From NCBI RefSeq assembly GCF_000814005.1, contig NZ_JWLK01000001.1, forward strand, positions 558,001 through 622,000: a stretch of 64,000 bases of DNA, written 5' to 3'. Of this stretch, positions 46,580 to 55,508 are shown piece after piece. The notes below the pieces were generated by a model. That model did not search any database. It was not told where the DNA came from and worked only from the letters and a program-made list of their open reading frames with translations. This DNA is from Ruegeria sp. ANG-S4. GTDB lineage: Bacteria > Pseudomonadota > Alphaproteobacteria > Rhodobacterales > Rhodobacteraceae. The position numbers and the translations under genes were made by a program. The first letter of the stretch is position 1. Each line of letters begins with the position of its first letter.

Positions 46580-46780
46580 TCATGGTTCGATCTCGGCAAA
46601 ACGGCGAGCATCAAGCCACGACTTTATGCTCGTTTCTGTCCAACCCACAGCTCGCTTTCCAAGTTTGATTGACTGCGGGAACTCACCCTCCGCAATCATC
46701 GCGTAAATTGTTGAGCGAGAGAGACCAGTAACCGCCTCAACTTCCTTTCGCCTCAAAACGCGCTCGATAGTTTTGTTCAC
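46580..46780 (-). CDS. AlpA-family regulator / excisionase-like
   Basis: 66 residues if it starts at the GTG at 46780, which has AAAGGA six bases before it. An ATG ten codons upstream lacks such a site. The MerR-like helix-turn-helix reads RRKEVEAVTGLSRSTIYAMI, followed by EFPQSIKLGKRAVGW, the standard AlpA pattern. AlpA proteins control integrase genes or act as excisionase for P4-like islands. Confidence 0.85.
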   Translation of the reverse strand: MNKTIERVLRRKEVEAVTGLSRSTIYAMIAEGEFPQSIKLGKRAVGWTETSIKSWLDARRFAEIEP

Positions 46781-47264
46781 AGTTTTTCCTTTCAAATCTT
46801 GTGCAATCAAAAAGCGCCCAAAAGTTGCGGCGCCTATATCGCTAACAGCCCATGAGTTGTTGGATCAACTCGGTCACAGTAAGACTTTGCCAGAATTTCA
46901 AAGCCACCTAAAAGCGTTTTTTTTCAATATTTTACCTTCGTTCATCACACTATCTCATTGGTAGAAATTCGCGATGTAGCAGGTTGTTGCAACTTGTTGC
47001 ACGCTGTTGCAAATAGACTCACCAAGAAATCGAAGCGACTATACTATAAGTTGTGTCACAATTGGTCTTTTCACACGCATGCGGCTACCCAAAGCAAGGA
47101 AACTGCGCGAATCAATAAGGAAACTCCGCTTCTAACCAAACCACAAACATAGACAGTTCAATTAAGGCAGCCACACCAACGGTCTAGAATACCGATGCAT
47201 ATCTGGTCGTTCCGAGGCACAATGACTTTGCATAACCCATTGATGAATTGACCAAGGCAGTTTA
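46781..47264. other. Divergent control region between alpA and the KAP NTPase gene
   Basis: About 480 AT-rich bases without a gene; the short frames at 46773-47152 are not protein-like. It contains the three ten-base repeats listed separately and probably the promoters of both neighbours. No certain -35/-10 pair was picked. Confidence 0.5.
46984..47013. repeat. Three phased TGTTGCA repeats
   Basis: TGTTGCA occurs at 46985, 46995 and 47005, an exact ten-base period, so all copies face the same side of the helix. They could be iterons for the winged-helix protein or an AlpA operator. Confidence 0.6.
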
Positions 47265-49943
47265 ATGGAACCTGAAGAGAACGATCCGACCCTCAAGGCT
47301 GTCTACTCGACCTCTGGAAAAGACGTCCTCCGGCTTCAGAAAATTTTATCGGAACTCGGACTGCTTAAGGACGTCGATGGCGTTTTTGGAGCGGACACAA
47401 AGAGCGCTGTCGAAAAATTCCAACGGCGAAATGGTCTTCCAGCTGACGGGGTAGCTGGTGAAGAGACGTGGAATGCGTTGAACGCTGCAAAATTGCGCGA
47501 CGTAGAATACGAGCTCGAAGACGCCAGGCATCAAGACGCTCAAGGTCGACCCACCAAAGAGGTTATCCGGGAACTCCAGCGGGATCTGAACTCCAATCTA
47601 GGAGCCGACCTGGCTACAGATGGGATCGTTGGACAAGACACGCTGTCGGCCGTTCGGGATGTCATCTCTCAAGACGAAGAAGTGTCCGCAATGGTCAACG
47701 ACCCCGAAGCCATTCGGGTCAACAGAGATCAGATCCTCAAGTACCTCACAGAAACATTTGGAACTGCACCGGCCCAGTTTCTATTGACCAGTCTTTGGTC
47801 CCAAGGGCCATTCACGATAGATGCTCCGATCCTTGAGCTGCAAGAAAAACTCAAAGCGGCGGGTGCGCTGACTGGAGAGGTCGACGGATCCTTTGGGCAA
47901 ACAACAAAGTCGGACATCATAAGTCTCGCTAGCGAGCACGGGCTCCTTGAGGAGATCGAAAGATCCAGCGAGTTTCGCGAGTTCGCGCACTACGTCAATA
48001 TGGCCAGGCGTCTTGGTCTTAACCTTGACCCAAAGAATAACCAAATAATTGGGTCACTTCTGTTTCGTGAGGCGTTCGACAAGAACTGGCGCGCCGGCAA
48101 ACCTACCAGAGAAACCGTTCGAGAATTGCAGGAGTTACTCGATGCGAACGACCGCCTGAAGGGTCCCCTAGACGGAGGGCTGGGTTGGATGACGATCGGC
48201 GCCCTGTACGACTGGGCGGACGATTTGATCCCAACAGACCAGGATCGTGCCAATCGCGAAGCAGTCCGTGGGGCTTTGTCACGCCAGTTTCCCGAATTGT
48301 CGGACCCAGCGATCGAACTGTTCACTTTATCTGTCTGGCATCCTGGCCCAGAGATCTTCGAGCAAGAAACCGCACCTTTCTATTCTGATCGACCTGCAGA
48401 AGTCGACGAACTCGGTCGGGGCTCAGTTGCCCGCACTATTGCAACCATAGTAGACAGCGTTTGGCGCGAACCGGTGCCCGAAGGCGCCATGGATCACAGC
48501 TTCATGGTGCACATCCACGGCCCATGGGGCAGCGGAAAGACCTCGATACTGAACTTTCTCAAGAAAGACCTCCTTAAAGGTAATGTCGCTGCTCCGAAGC
48601 GAATAGATGGTCCGTCCTGGATTGTGGTGGATTACAACGCCTGGCAGAACCAAAGCCTTGGACCTGCGTGGTGGAGCTTAATGGAGGCCGTCTACCATGC
48701 AACGCGGGCTCAACTCCGCAAAAGCGACCGCAGAACGAGCAGAAAGTTGTTGTGGGGTCATCGCTTCTGGCAATTCAGGACTGCCTGGCTTCCTTCGATC
48801 TCAGGCGCGCTTCTTTTGGTTGTTGCCTTGTTCGTTCTTCTTTTCGTGGATCCCAGCAAATTTGGTCTCGGCGACGAATGGGGCGCTGTGGCTAAGACAA
48901 TCTCGGGACTGGCCCCCCTTATCGGCTCCATCTTCCTGTTCAGAAACAACCTGTGGCTCTTCAACTCCAAGGCTGCCGAACGCTACGTGGAACTCGCGCG
49001 AGACCCGATACGCCCTCTCACAAGACGATTTGGTGAGATGATTAGCAACGTAAATCGGCCGGTCGCGGTATTCATTGACGACCTGGATCGCTGCAATCCG
49101 GACTTCGTTGTCGAGCTTTTGCAGTCCATCCAAACCCTGTTCCGAGGCGCGAGAGTTCTCTACGTCGTTGCGGCTGACAGGGACTGGATCAGTACCGCCT
49201 ACGAGAAAGCCTATTCTGAATTCAATCAAAAGGTCAGTGAGCCAGGAAAAAACCTTGGGCACCTCTTTCTTGAAAAGGTCTTTCAGTTGGCCATTGAAGT
49301 GCCTCAACTTGGCGACAACCAGCGCGACGTTTTCTGGTCTTCGTTGATCAAGGTTGATGATGCTGAGCGGTCAAGCGACACCGGAACACCAAGTCAACCA
49401 GGCGAACACTCAAAACAAGACCGTCGACAGGAGCTGGAAACTCAAATCGACAGGAGGACGAAAGCCGCGACCAACGAAGCGGAGCTGATTGACATCGTCA
49501 GGCAGAGCACAGGCAGCGTCGAAGAGGCATCGATTGCCGGTGCAAAAGTCTTCGAAAGGCTGCAGTCTCCGGAACTCCGCAAAAAGCAAGAGCATTTGCT
49601 GTGGCACTACAGGAGCATGCTGGAGTCCAACCCGCGTGCAATGAAGCGACTTCTGAATGCTTACGGATTTCGGAGAGGTTACGAGATTTGGAACTACGGC
49701 ACTGGGCGGGCATTCGATCAAATGGCTGGACGGGACGTCGACGACGACCAAGCCATCTATGATCCAGACCGCATCGTTAGAGAGACCATCTTGGAAACAA
49801 GGTGGCCAGTGCTAGCCGATTACCTCGACCCGCATTCGACCAGGCGGCATGACAAGGACACCATAAATGCCCTCCTCAAAAACCGAGAAGTCCAGGACGT
49901 TGTCGGCCCGCTGAATCTACAGCGCTTCACACCGATCGAATGA
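47265..49943 (+). CDS. KAP-family P-loop NTPase with four N-terminal peptidoglycan-binding-like repeats
   Basis: 892 residues. Four repeats of the PG_binding_1 pattern occur near 18-72 (LRLQKILSELGLL..VDGVFGADTK), 98-135, 190-230 and 282-320. The NTPase follows: Walker A GPWGSGKT (419-426, K425), then two hydrophobic segments (about 511-529 and 545-560), then the KAP Walker B FIDDLDRCNP (D605-D606, D608). Membrane helices inserted between the Walker motifs are the KAP hallmark. The protein has no signal peptide, so the repeats should face the cytoplasm and may not bind peptidoglycan. It stands alone in the island, between the AlpA block and the integrase, where defence genes often sit. Function unknown. 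Confidence 0.85.
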   Translation: MEPEENDPTLKAVYSTSGKDVLRLQKILSELGLLKDVDGVFGADTKSAVEKFQRRNGLPADGVAGEETWNALNAAKLRDVEYELEDARHQDAQGRPTKEVIRELQRDLNSNLGADLATDGIVGQDTLSAVRDVISQDEEVSAMVNDPEAIRVNRDQILKYLTETFGTAPAQFLLTSLWSQGPFTIDAPILELQEKLKAAGALTGEVDGSFGQTTKSDIISLASEHGLLEEIERSSEFREFAHYVNMARRLGLNLDPKNNQIIGSLLFREAFDKNWRAGKPTRETVRELQELLDANDRLKGPLDGGLGWMTIGALYDWADDLIPTDQDRANREAVRGALSRQFPELSDPAIELFTLSVWHPGPEIFEQETAPFYSDRPAEVDELGRGSVARTIATIVDSVWREPVPEGAMDHSFMVHIHGPWGSGKTSILNFLKKDLLKGNVAAPKRIDGPSWIVVDYNAWQNQSLGPAWWSLMEAVYHATRAQLRKSDRRTSRKLLWGHRFWQFRTAWLPSISGALLLVVALFVLLFVDPSKFGLGDEWGAVAKTISGLAPLIGSIFLFRNNLWLFNSKAAERYVELARDPIRPLTRRFGEMISNVNRPVAVFIDDLDRCNPDFVVELLQSIQTLFRGARVLYVVAADRDWISTAYEKAYSEFNQKVSEPGKNLGHLFLEKVFQLAIEVPQLGDNQRDVFWSSLIKVDDAERSSDTGTPSQPGEHSKQDRRQELETQIDRRTKAATNEAELIDIVRQSTGSVEEASIAGAKVFERLQSPELRKKQEHLLWHYRSMLESNPRAMKRLLNAYGFRRGYEIWNYGTGRAFDQMAGRDVDDDQAIYDPDRIVRETILETRWPVLADYLDPHSTRRHDKDTINALLKNREVQDVVGPLNLQRFTPIE

Positions 49944-50393
49944 ACCGCCTTGAACTTCAGAAAGCTGATTGAAGCATCTGTCTAACAGATTGTGGAAACG
50001 GCGATCTTCGTTCAGCATGCGGAGCGAGAACCATCGGATTGGCAAAACTTTTGGCTGGAAACTAGGGTCAAGACTTCGGTAAAGGGGCCGTTTCAGTCAA
50101 GCTGTTTTACGCAGAATAATTGATCCCCAAGGCGGTGTAGCTTTTCTTCGTTTGTGTCCGCCCTGCTTTCTGTCACGGCCTTCAATTGAAATCCTTCGGG
50201 TACAACCTAGCATTGCAAGTAACTGAATCTGCCAAAGCTGTGTGTCGGTCCGACGAAGACAATCATCGAGCTTTGCATTCTATCTGATCTGCGGACAAAT
50301 CGTAGAAGCTAGTCCAAACGTGATGGCGGAAAACTGGTTGGTAAAATAGTGATTTCGTGAATCCTAATCAAATTGCCTTAGTTTTAACCTCGA
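49944..50393. other. Non-coding stretch between KAP NTPase and integrase genes
   Basis: About 450 bases in which I see no gene, repeat or clear terminator. The two neighbours converge here. Confidence 0.5.
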
Positions 50394-51591
50394 CTATTTC
50401 TTGGCCGCTTTAAGCTGATCCAAATAGTCAGCGCACCACTGAGACAACCGAGTTCTCTCATCCCAGTACTGTCCGCGAGCGTAAGCTCGGCGAATCTCGT
50501 TACCTTCGACGTGCGCAAGTGCTCTCTCAATAGCATCGGAGTGCCAGCGCCCCGCCTCATTGGCTAGTGTAGAGAATATCGCACGAAAACCGTGCGCCGA
50601 CATCTCTTCCTTGCCATAACCCATTCTGCGAAGAGCCGCGTTAAGCGTGTTGTCGCTCATACATCGTTTGGATGACCGAATAGACGGAAAAAAGGTAAGT
50701 TCCCCAACTAGTCAAATTCTTCAATTCAGCAAGTTTGGATTGCGCCTGGTTTGAAAGTGGTACTGCGTGCGGGCGGCGCATTTTTGCGCGATGATCTGGG
50801 ACTATCCAAACAGAGCCGCTTTCATCAATTTCAGACCACTCAGCCATGCGAAGCTCCCCGGGTCTTAGAGCAGTGAGTGATAATAGTTGGAGAGCAATCC
50901 TAGTAGTTGGCTGACCTTCAAATCCGTCGATGGCGTTTAACAAAGCCCCTACACCTTCCGGATCAAGGATTGCTGCACGGTGATTTGGTTTGGGTCGCAC
51001 GAGAGCGTCTTTCAGGCCAAATGTGGGATCATTGTCAATTAGGCCCTGCGAAATCGCAAATCTAAAAACTGCTCCAGCAGCTGAACGCATACGCAATGCT
51101 GTTTCGTAATTTCCTTTAGCCTCGGCTTTCTTTAGCGGCACCAGAACATCACGGGCAGTTATCTGCGCTATGGGCATTGATCCAATTTCTGCGCACAGCA
51201 TACCGTGAAGCCAACTTGTTTTTGCAAGGGTTGCCTGCGCTCTTCCTTCTTTATGCTTTTTCTCTAAAAGATCTGAAGCTAACCGCGCAAAGGTATTACG
51301 ATGCTCGGCTTCCTGCTCAGCCTTCATCCTTTTAGCAACTGCTGATGGGTCTTGGTTGTCCGCTAGCATTGATCGAGCATCATCGCGCTTGGATCTGGCC
51401 TGTTTCAAAGAGACGTCAGGGTATTTGCCCAAAGCTAATAGTTTCTCTTTCCCCAACCAACGATACTTGAAACGCCAGAGCTTAGATCCATTCGGCTTTG
51501 TGAGCACGAAAAGCCCATCAAAGTCGGCGGTCTTAAATGGCTTATCCTTCGGCTTAAGCGCTCGAATCTTTGCATCACTTAGAACCGCCAT
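50394..51591 (-). pseudogene. int: P4-type tyrosine integrase, frameshifted
   Basis: Two overlapping frames make one integrase: 51591-50641 (316 residues, DUF4102 N-terminal arm, core domain, catalytic Arg in TALRPGEL) and 50660-50394 (HGFR, LAHVEGN and the tyrosine in RAYARG). Deleting one base from the A6 run at 50688-50693 joins YLF to PSIRSSKRCMSDNT, the normal family sequence, so one extra base breaks it. This may be a real mutation or a homopolymer sequencing error. It would recombine at the 3' end of tRNA-Phe, 164 bases away. Confidence 0.88.
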
Positions 51592-51592
51592 A

Positions 51593-51653
51593 GGGGTACC
51601 TCTCCTATTTGATCGAAACGGTACCCCAGATTGATACCCCCTTTAGGGGTATA
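51593..51653. repeat. Right arm-type motifs at the integrase promoter
   Basis: Four related octamers: GGGGTACC (51593), GGTACCCC (51620), GATACCCC (51633) and GGGGTATA (51646). Two match the pair at the island's left end. They overlap the integrase start region, so integrase binding could also repress its own gene. Confidence 0.55.
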
Positions 51654-51754
51654 TTCAGCTAGACCACCCAGGACACTGTCGGACACAAATCTCGACAATA
51701 GCCATAAAAAACAAGCTATTGTCAAACCAATCTGGAAGCAACAGGAAGGCTTTG

Positions 51755-51773
51755 TGGTGCCCGGGGGCGGAAT
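51755..51773. repeat. attR, 19-bp repeat within tRNA-Phe
   Basis: The intact-gene copy of the 19-bp repeat. It runs from the encoded CCA end into the T loop of tRNA-Phe and is identical to 29096-29114. Confidence 0.92.
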
Positions 51774-51829
51774 CGAACCACCGACACGAGGATTTTCAAT
51801 CCACTGCTCTACCCCTGAGCTACCCGGGC
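51755..51829 (-). tRNA. tRNA-Phe (GAA)
   Basis: 75 bases including an encoded CCA. Acceptor stem GCCCGGG pairs with CCCGGGC. D arm GCTC/GAGC; anticodon loop TTGAAAA with anticodon GAA; T arm GGTGG/CCGCC with loop TTCGATT. The anticodon stem has one T-T mismatch (second pair, GTGGA with TCCTC). It is the island integration site. Confidence 0.95.
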
Positions 51830-51908
51830 ACGGGAACGGATATGTCCGCTGGGTGGAGGCGTTCTATGACTTGCCACTGGGAGTGTCCAGAGGCTTTTTC
51901 ACATTTTT

Positions 51909-52091
51909 TCAGTGCGGTTGTGGTGGCTTTGGTAGTTCAACGTCATCCTCGGTCTCGACGTCCTCTTCGCGCTGTGACGGGATCGCGTAAGAGCCGTTAA
52001 GCCACTTGGCCAGGTCGAGATCCGCGCAACGTTTTGAGCAGAACGGGCGGTACGTAGGAACGGTGTTCTCGCCGCAGATCGGACAGCTCAT
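51909..52091 (-). CDS. yacG: DNA gyrase inhibitor YacG
   Basis: 60 residues with the four zinc ligands of YacG: CPIC near the start and FCSKRCADLD, followed by LAKWLNGSYAIP and an acidic tail. It binds GyrB and blocks gyrase. It overlaps the RNase E/G gene by four bases, last of the infA-maf-rne-yacG block. Confidence 0.92.
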   Translation of the reverse strand: MSCPICGENTVPTYRPFCSKRCADLDLAKWLNGSYAIPSQREEDVETEDDVELPKPPQPH

Positions 52092-53110
52092 TTCAGCACC
52101 TCAGACAACGGCACGCGGCCGCGTTTTCGTTGCAACTCATAGTGCCCCAGTGGCGTCCATCCGGCCATGATCGTTTCCTCCGGATCAGACTTCAAAGCCG
52201 TGCGAAGGGCGGCTTCAAACCCGCGCCGGTCCTTTTTGGGCATCGGGGCAAGGTCCAGTGTGATCTGACCGCCCAGTCCCCGGACGCGCAGCGCCCGAGG
52301 CAGCGTCTTGGCGCAGGCAAAGTTGGCCTTGGTGCCCGCCGCCAGAGACGTGTCTCGGCCCGTGTTGATGTCGACAGCCACAAGGGCGCGGGTTGGCTGG
52401 ATGAACAGCGATCCACCCCCCGGCAAAGGCTCGGCGATACCTTGGGCCGTTTCAATCGCGTCCAGAACGCCGTATGTTTCGAAGCCACCGGGTTGCGTGG
52501 CGACTTCGGCAGGATCCGTCCAGTCGCGCCACGCGATCACATGGGGACCGTCACCTTCGCAAAGCGTCTCAAGCCCCGTTTCGGTGTCGTTCAAAACCTG
52601 TTCGGCCTGGGCGCGCATGGCCGCGATATCCTCGGCGATTTCGTCGGGGTCTGCGTTCCAGCAACACGACCGCAGGATGAGGCCGTAGTCGCATTGCTCC
52701 ATCTGCTCATGCGCGATTTCCAGGAGGCGGTCGCGGATGTCATCGTCGCGGATACTGCGCGAAATGTTCAGACCTGGCGCATCGGGTGTCACGATCGCGT
52801 AGCGGCTTTTGAACAGGATGCGGTTGGTGACCGGGATTGCCTTGCCCGGTTCGGCGTAACCGGTGACTTGTACCAACATGTCAGCCCCCGGAGCGAGCCC
52901 CTTGACCTGCCGCAGAAAGGCCGGGCCATCGGGTGTCGTCAGGAACATGCCGCCTTGCCCCTTGACCGGACGATCCGCACGGGCTCGGTAAATGGTTCCG
53001 GGCGGCGGTGCATCCGAGGCGATCAGGAGGTCTTCGAGAACACCGTCAACCATCAGGGCTGCGGCCTCGCGGTCCTGAATGTGGTCCAAAATGATCGTCC
53101 GGCCCTTCAT
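52088..53110 (-). CDS. Ribonuclease E/G family protein (short form)
   Basis: 340 residues, shorter than RNase G (about 490). It keeps the N-terminal S1-like part ([10 protein letters not shown]) and the catalytic region [11 protein letters not shown] with the metal-binding Asp. The zinc-link CxxC and the scaffold tail are absent. Similar short forms sit next to maf in other Rhodobacterales. Probable RNA-processing endonuclease. ATGA overlaps with maf and yacG. Confidence 0.88.
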   Translation of the reverse strand: MKGRTIILDHIQDREAAALMVDGVLEDLLIASDAPPPGTIYRARADRPVKGQGGMFLTTPDGPAFLRQVKGLAPGADMLVQVTGYAEPGKAIPVTNRILFKSRYAIVTPDAPGLNISRSIRDDDIRDRLLEIAHEQMEQCDYGLILRSCCWNADPDEIAEDIAAMRAQAEQVLNDTETGLETLCEGDGPHVIAWRDWTDPAEVATQPGGFETYGVLDAIETAQGIAEPLPGGGSLFIQPTRALVAVDINTGRDTSLAAGTKANFACAKTLPRALRVRGLGGQITLDLAPMPKKDRRGFEAALRTALKSDPEETIMAGWTPLGHYELQRKRGRVPLSEVLK

Positions 53111-53685
53111 GATCCCTCACGATACAGCGGATAGCCGATGCCTTGCAAAAGCGCTGCGGTTTCTGACAGGGGTAATCCGACGATGCCGGTAAAAGACCCG
53201 GAAATCCATGGGATGAACGCGCCAGCCGGCCCTTGAATCGCGTAGGCACCGGCTTTGCCTTCCCAATCGCCGGTCGCCAGATAGGCATTGACCTCGACAT
53301 CTGAAAGGCGTTTGACCTTCACCTGACTGACGACATCGCGTTGCAGAACACGATCGTCGCGACGTACGGCGACCGATGTGATCACCCGATGTCTGCGTCC
53401 GGACAAGGCGTGAAGGAATTCTGCAGCCTCGCCCGCGTCTTGCGGCTTGCCCAGTATTCGCCGCCCCAGCGCGACTGTCGTGTCGGCGCAAAGCGTTATG
53501 TCACCCGGATCGGACTGGACTGCGTGGACTTTTGCGCGAGTAATGCGGTGGCAATACGGAACGGGAAGCTCGCCTTTCAGCGGCGTTTCATCAATGTTGG
53601 GGGCGCGAATGGCGTCAGGTTGAATTCCAAGCTGCGCCAGCAGGTCCAGCCGCCTTGGGCTGCCCGATCCGAGGATAAACGCCAT
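53107..53685 (-). CDS. maf: Maf-like nucleoside triphosphate pyrophosphatase
   Basis: 192 residues. Maf motifs are [12 protein letters not shown], the catalytic Asp in [12 protein letters not shown], and [14 protein letters not shown]. It hydrolyses non-canonical or pyrimidine nucleoside triphosphates. Eleven bases downstream of infA in one operon. Confidence 0.92.
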   Translation of the reverse strand: MAFILGSGSPRRLDLLAQLGIQPDAIRAPNIDETPLKGELPVPYCHRITRAKVHAVQSDPGDITLCADTTVALGRRILGKPQDAGEAAEFLHALSGRRHRVITSVAVRRDDRVLQRDVVSQVKVKRLSDVEVNAYLATGDWEGKAGAYAIQGPAGAFIPWISGSFTGIVGLPLSETAALLQGIGYPLYREGS

Positions 53686-53696
53686 AGGGCAGGGCG

Positions 53697-53915
53697 TTAC
53701 TTGAAGCGGTAGTTGATCCGACCTTTGGTCAGATCGTACGGGGTCATTTCGACCTGAACCTTGTCGCCGGCCAGAACACGGATGCGGTTCTTGCGCATCT
53801 TGCCTGCCGTGTGTGCGATGATCTCATGGCCGTTTTCCAGCTCGACCCGAAACGTCGCATTAGGCAGGAGTTCCTTCACGACACCGGGAAATTCGAGCGT
53901 ATCTTCCTTGGCCAT
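53697..53915 (-). CDS. infA: Translation initiation factor IF-1
   Basis: 72 residues from [11 protein letters not shown], with GGAG before the ATG. The frame is open eight codons further, but the standard IF-1 start is used. The single OB-fold ([30 protein letters not shown]) is complete. First gene of the infA-maf-rne-yacG operon. Confidence 0.96.
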   Translation of the reverse strand: MAKEDTLEFPGVVKELLPNATFRVELENGHEIIAHTAGKMRKNRIRVLAGDKVQVEMTPYDLTKGRINYRFK

Positions 53916-54006
53916 GTTGTCTCCACATTTAAGTTGCATCCGCAGAATCTGCGGGGATGTGCGCCTAAATGAGCCTATTTTGGCCTTAATTCAAGGGCGG
54001 ATTCGC

Positions 54007-54882
54007 CTAAAGGCTGCAGATTGTGACGGAATCGACTCGGGGCGTCTGTTCTGCCCAATGGGCGCGGTTCAGCACGTGGCCATCGGCGCGGACATTGGCA
54101 ATCGCGGACAGATCGACCTCGGCGTATGTCCATCCCGCTTCGTTCAACCCGCCTTCGGACAAAACCCCGTTCGGTGGAAATCCAATATCCGGCGGGCCAA
54201 AGACTCCGCCTGCGCCCGTATTCACATCCACGGCCTCGGACCAATCATAGGTGCCAACCAAGGACGACATGACCGTGACGCATTGGGTCTCCAGCGCGCG
54301 TGACATGGCCCCGATGCGAACGCGCCAATAACCTGACAACGCTTCGGTGCAGGAGGGGACAAGGATCAGATCCGCTTGTTGCAACGCGCGTCCCAGCAGC
54401 GGAAACTCGCTGTCATAGCAGATCAGCACGCCGATTTTGCCCAACGCGGTGTCAAAGAGTTTCAAGGGCCCGCCCGGCGCGATGTCCCAAGTTTCGCGTT
54501 CGAACCGTGTCATGATTTGCTTGTCCTGATGGTCGTACCGTCCGTCCGGCGCATAGAGCACTGCCCGATTGACCGGCCGGCCCGTCCCATCCAACACCGG
54601 GGCGGACGCGCCCAGAATGTATGTTTTGAATTCCTGCGCCAATCGGCGATGAATATCCGCGGCGTCCCCCATCCGGTCTGAAACTGCATGGATCGAACGC
54701 TCAAGATCGCCTGCGGTTTCGGCGCCATCCAAGGTCGACAATTCCATCGCGCCATATTCGGGAAACACCAACAACTGGGCGCCCTGTTTGCTGGCGTCGG
54801 AGACCCAATGTGCCAGTTTGTCTTCGTATTGGGCCCAGCTATCCAGCCAGTCCGGCGGATAGGCGGCGGTTGCTATTTTCAT
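54007..54882 (-). CDS. Carbon-nitrogen hydrolase (nitrilase superfamily)
   Basis: 291 residues with the full catalytic triad: E42 in VFPEYG, K121 in QDKQIMTRFE and C155 in VLICYDSEF. An amidase rather than true nitrilase seems likely for this branch, but the substrate cannot be told. Monocistronic, ending about 90 bases before the infA start. Confidence 0.87.
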   Translation of the reverse strand: MKIATAAYPPDWLDSWAQYEDKLAHWVSDASKQGAQLLVFPEYGAMELSTLDGAETAGDLERSIHAVSDRMGDAADIHRRLAQEFKTYILGASAPVLDGTGRPVNRAVLYAPDGRYDHQDKQIMTRFERETWDIAPGGPLKLFDTALGKIGVLICYDSEFPLLGRALQQADLILVPSCTEALSGYWRVRIGAMSRALETQCVTVMSSLVGTYDWSEAVDVNTGAGGVFGPPDIGFPPNGVLSEGGLNEAGWTYAEVDLSAIANVRADGHVLNRAHWAEQTPRVDSVTICSL

Positions 54883-55069
54883 TCTTAACTTTCAGGACCG
54901 GTTTCTCGGGTGACCATAGGGTCAAACATCCTGCCGTGTACAGCCCATGCCCTTGCTTGAATCACGATTTTCTCTTTCGGATTAAGTGTTGTCGTGTGAA
55001 ACATTTGCCGGGTGAATTCGACAAGACGAACGCGCGCCGTCGATCAAAATCGGTATATGGAATCGCGAA

Positions 55070-55462
55070 ATGGCCAAAAAGCCAAAGACAAGAGAGTCAC
55101 TGCAAGACATCCTGGCGTCTTGTTCGGACACCCTTTTTCCGGATCAAATGGGTGAGGCACCTGTTACAATCGACAGTCGCGACGCCGACGGGGACACACC
55201 GCTTCACGTAATGCTCTGGCGCGACAACACTCATGCGGTTCTGCAACTCATCAAAGCAGGCGCTGATGTGAACGCCGTAGGCGATATGTCGGAAACACCG
55301 CTGCACATAGCGGTAAAGAAACAGAACCTGCCTGTAATCGACGCGCTTTTGAAGGCAGATGCTGACACGTCGCTTAAGTCGGAATTCGGGCAATCGTCCC
55401 GTGACATCGCGGACCAACTTGGCGGTGAAGTCCGGCGGCTTTTTCTGAATTATCAGACCTGA
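55070..55462 (+). CDS. Ankyrin-repeat protein
   Basis: 130 residues with about three ankyrin repeats (DGDTPLHVMLWRDN; SETPLHIAVKKQN; ADTSLKSEFGQSSRDIA). No signal peptide. One of the few plus-strand genes here. A small cytoplasmic protein-protein adaptor; partner unknown. Confidence 0.78.
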   Translation: MAKKPKTRESLQDILASCSDTLFPDQMGEAPVTIDSRDADGDTPLHVMLWRDNTHAVLQLIKAGADVNAVGDMSETPLHIAVKKQNLPVIDALLKADADTSLKSEFGQSSRDIADQLGGEVRRLFLNYQT

Positions 55463-55508
55463 CGCAGTTCGAAACTAAGTTTCAGTTTAAGCGGTGTTGT
55501 CAGAGCCG

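Larger units (their letters stand above)
29096..51773. mobile_element. Genomic island integrated in tRNA-Phe
   Basis: Bounded by a perfect 19-bp direct repeat equal to the 3' end of tRNA-Phe (29096-29114 and 51755-51773). A P4-type integrase gene lies next to the intact tRNA, an AlpA-like regulator lies inside, and related GGTACCCC-type motifs lie inside both ends. Cargo: DctP/hydrolase fusion, six-gene type 3 BREX operon, maintenance genes, PG-binding/KAP NTPase. The integrase is frameshifted, so the island may be fixed. Removing it would place tRNA-Phe behind the molybdenum hydroxylase operon. Confidence 0.9.

Noticed and set aside
46984..47013. Start of a CRISPR array
   Set aside because: Only three seven-base units with three-base gaps; no spacers or longer repeats.
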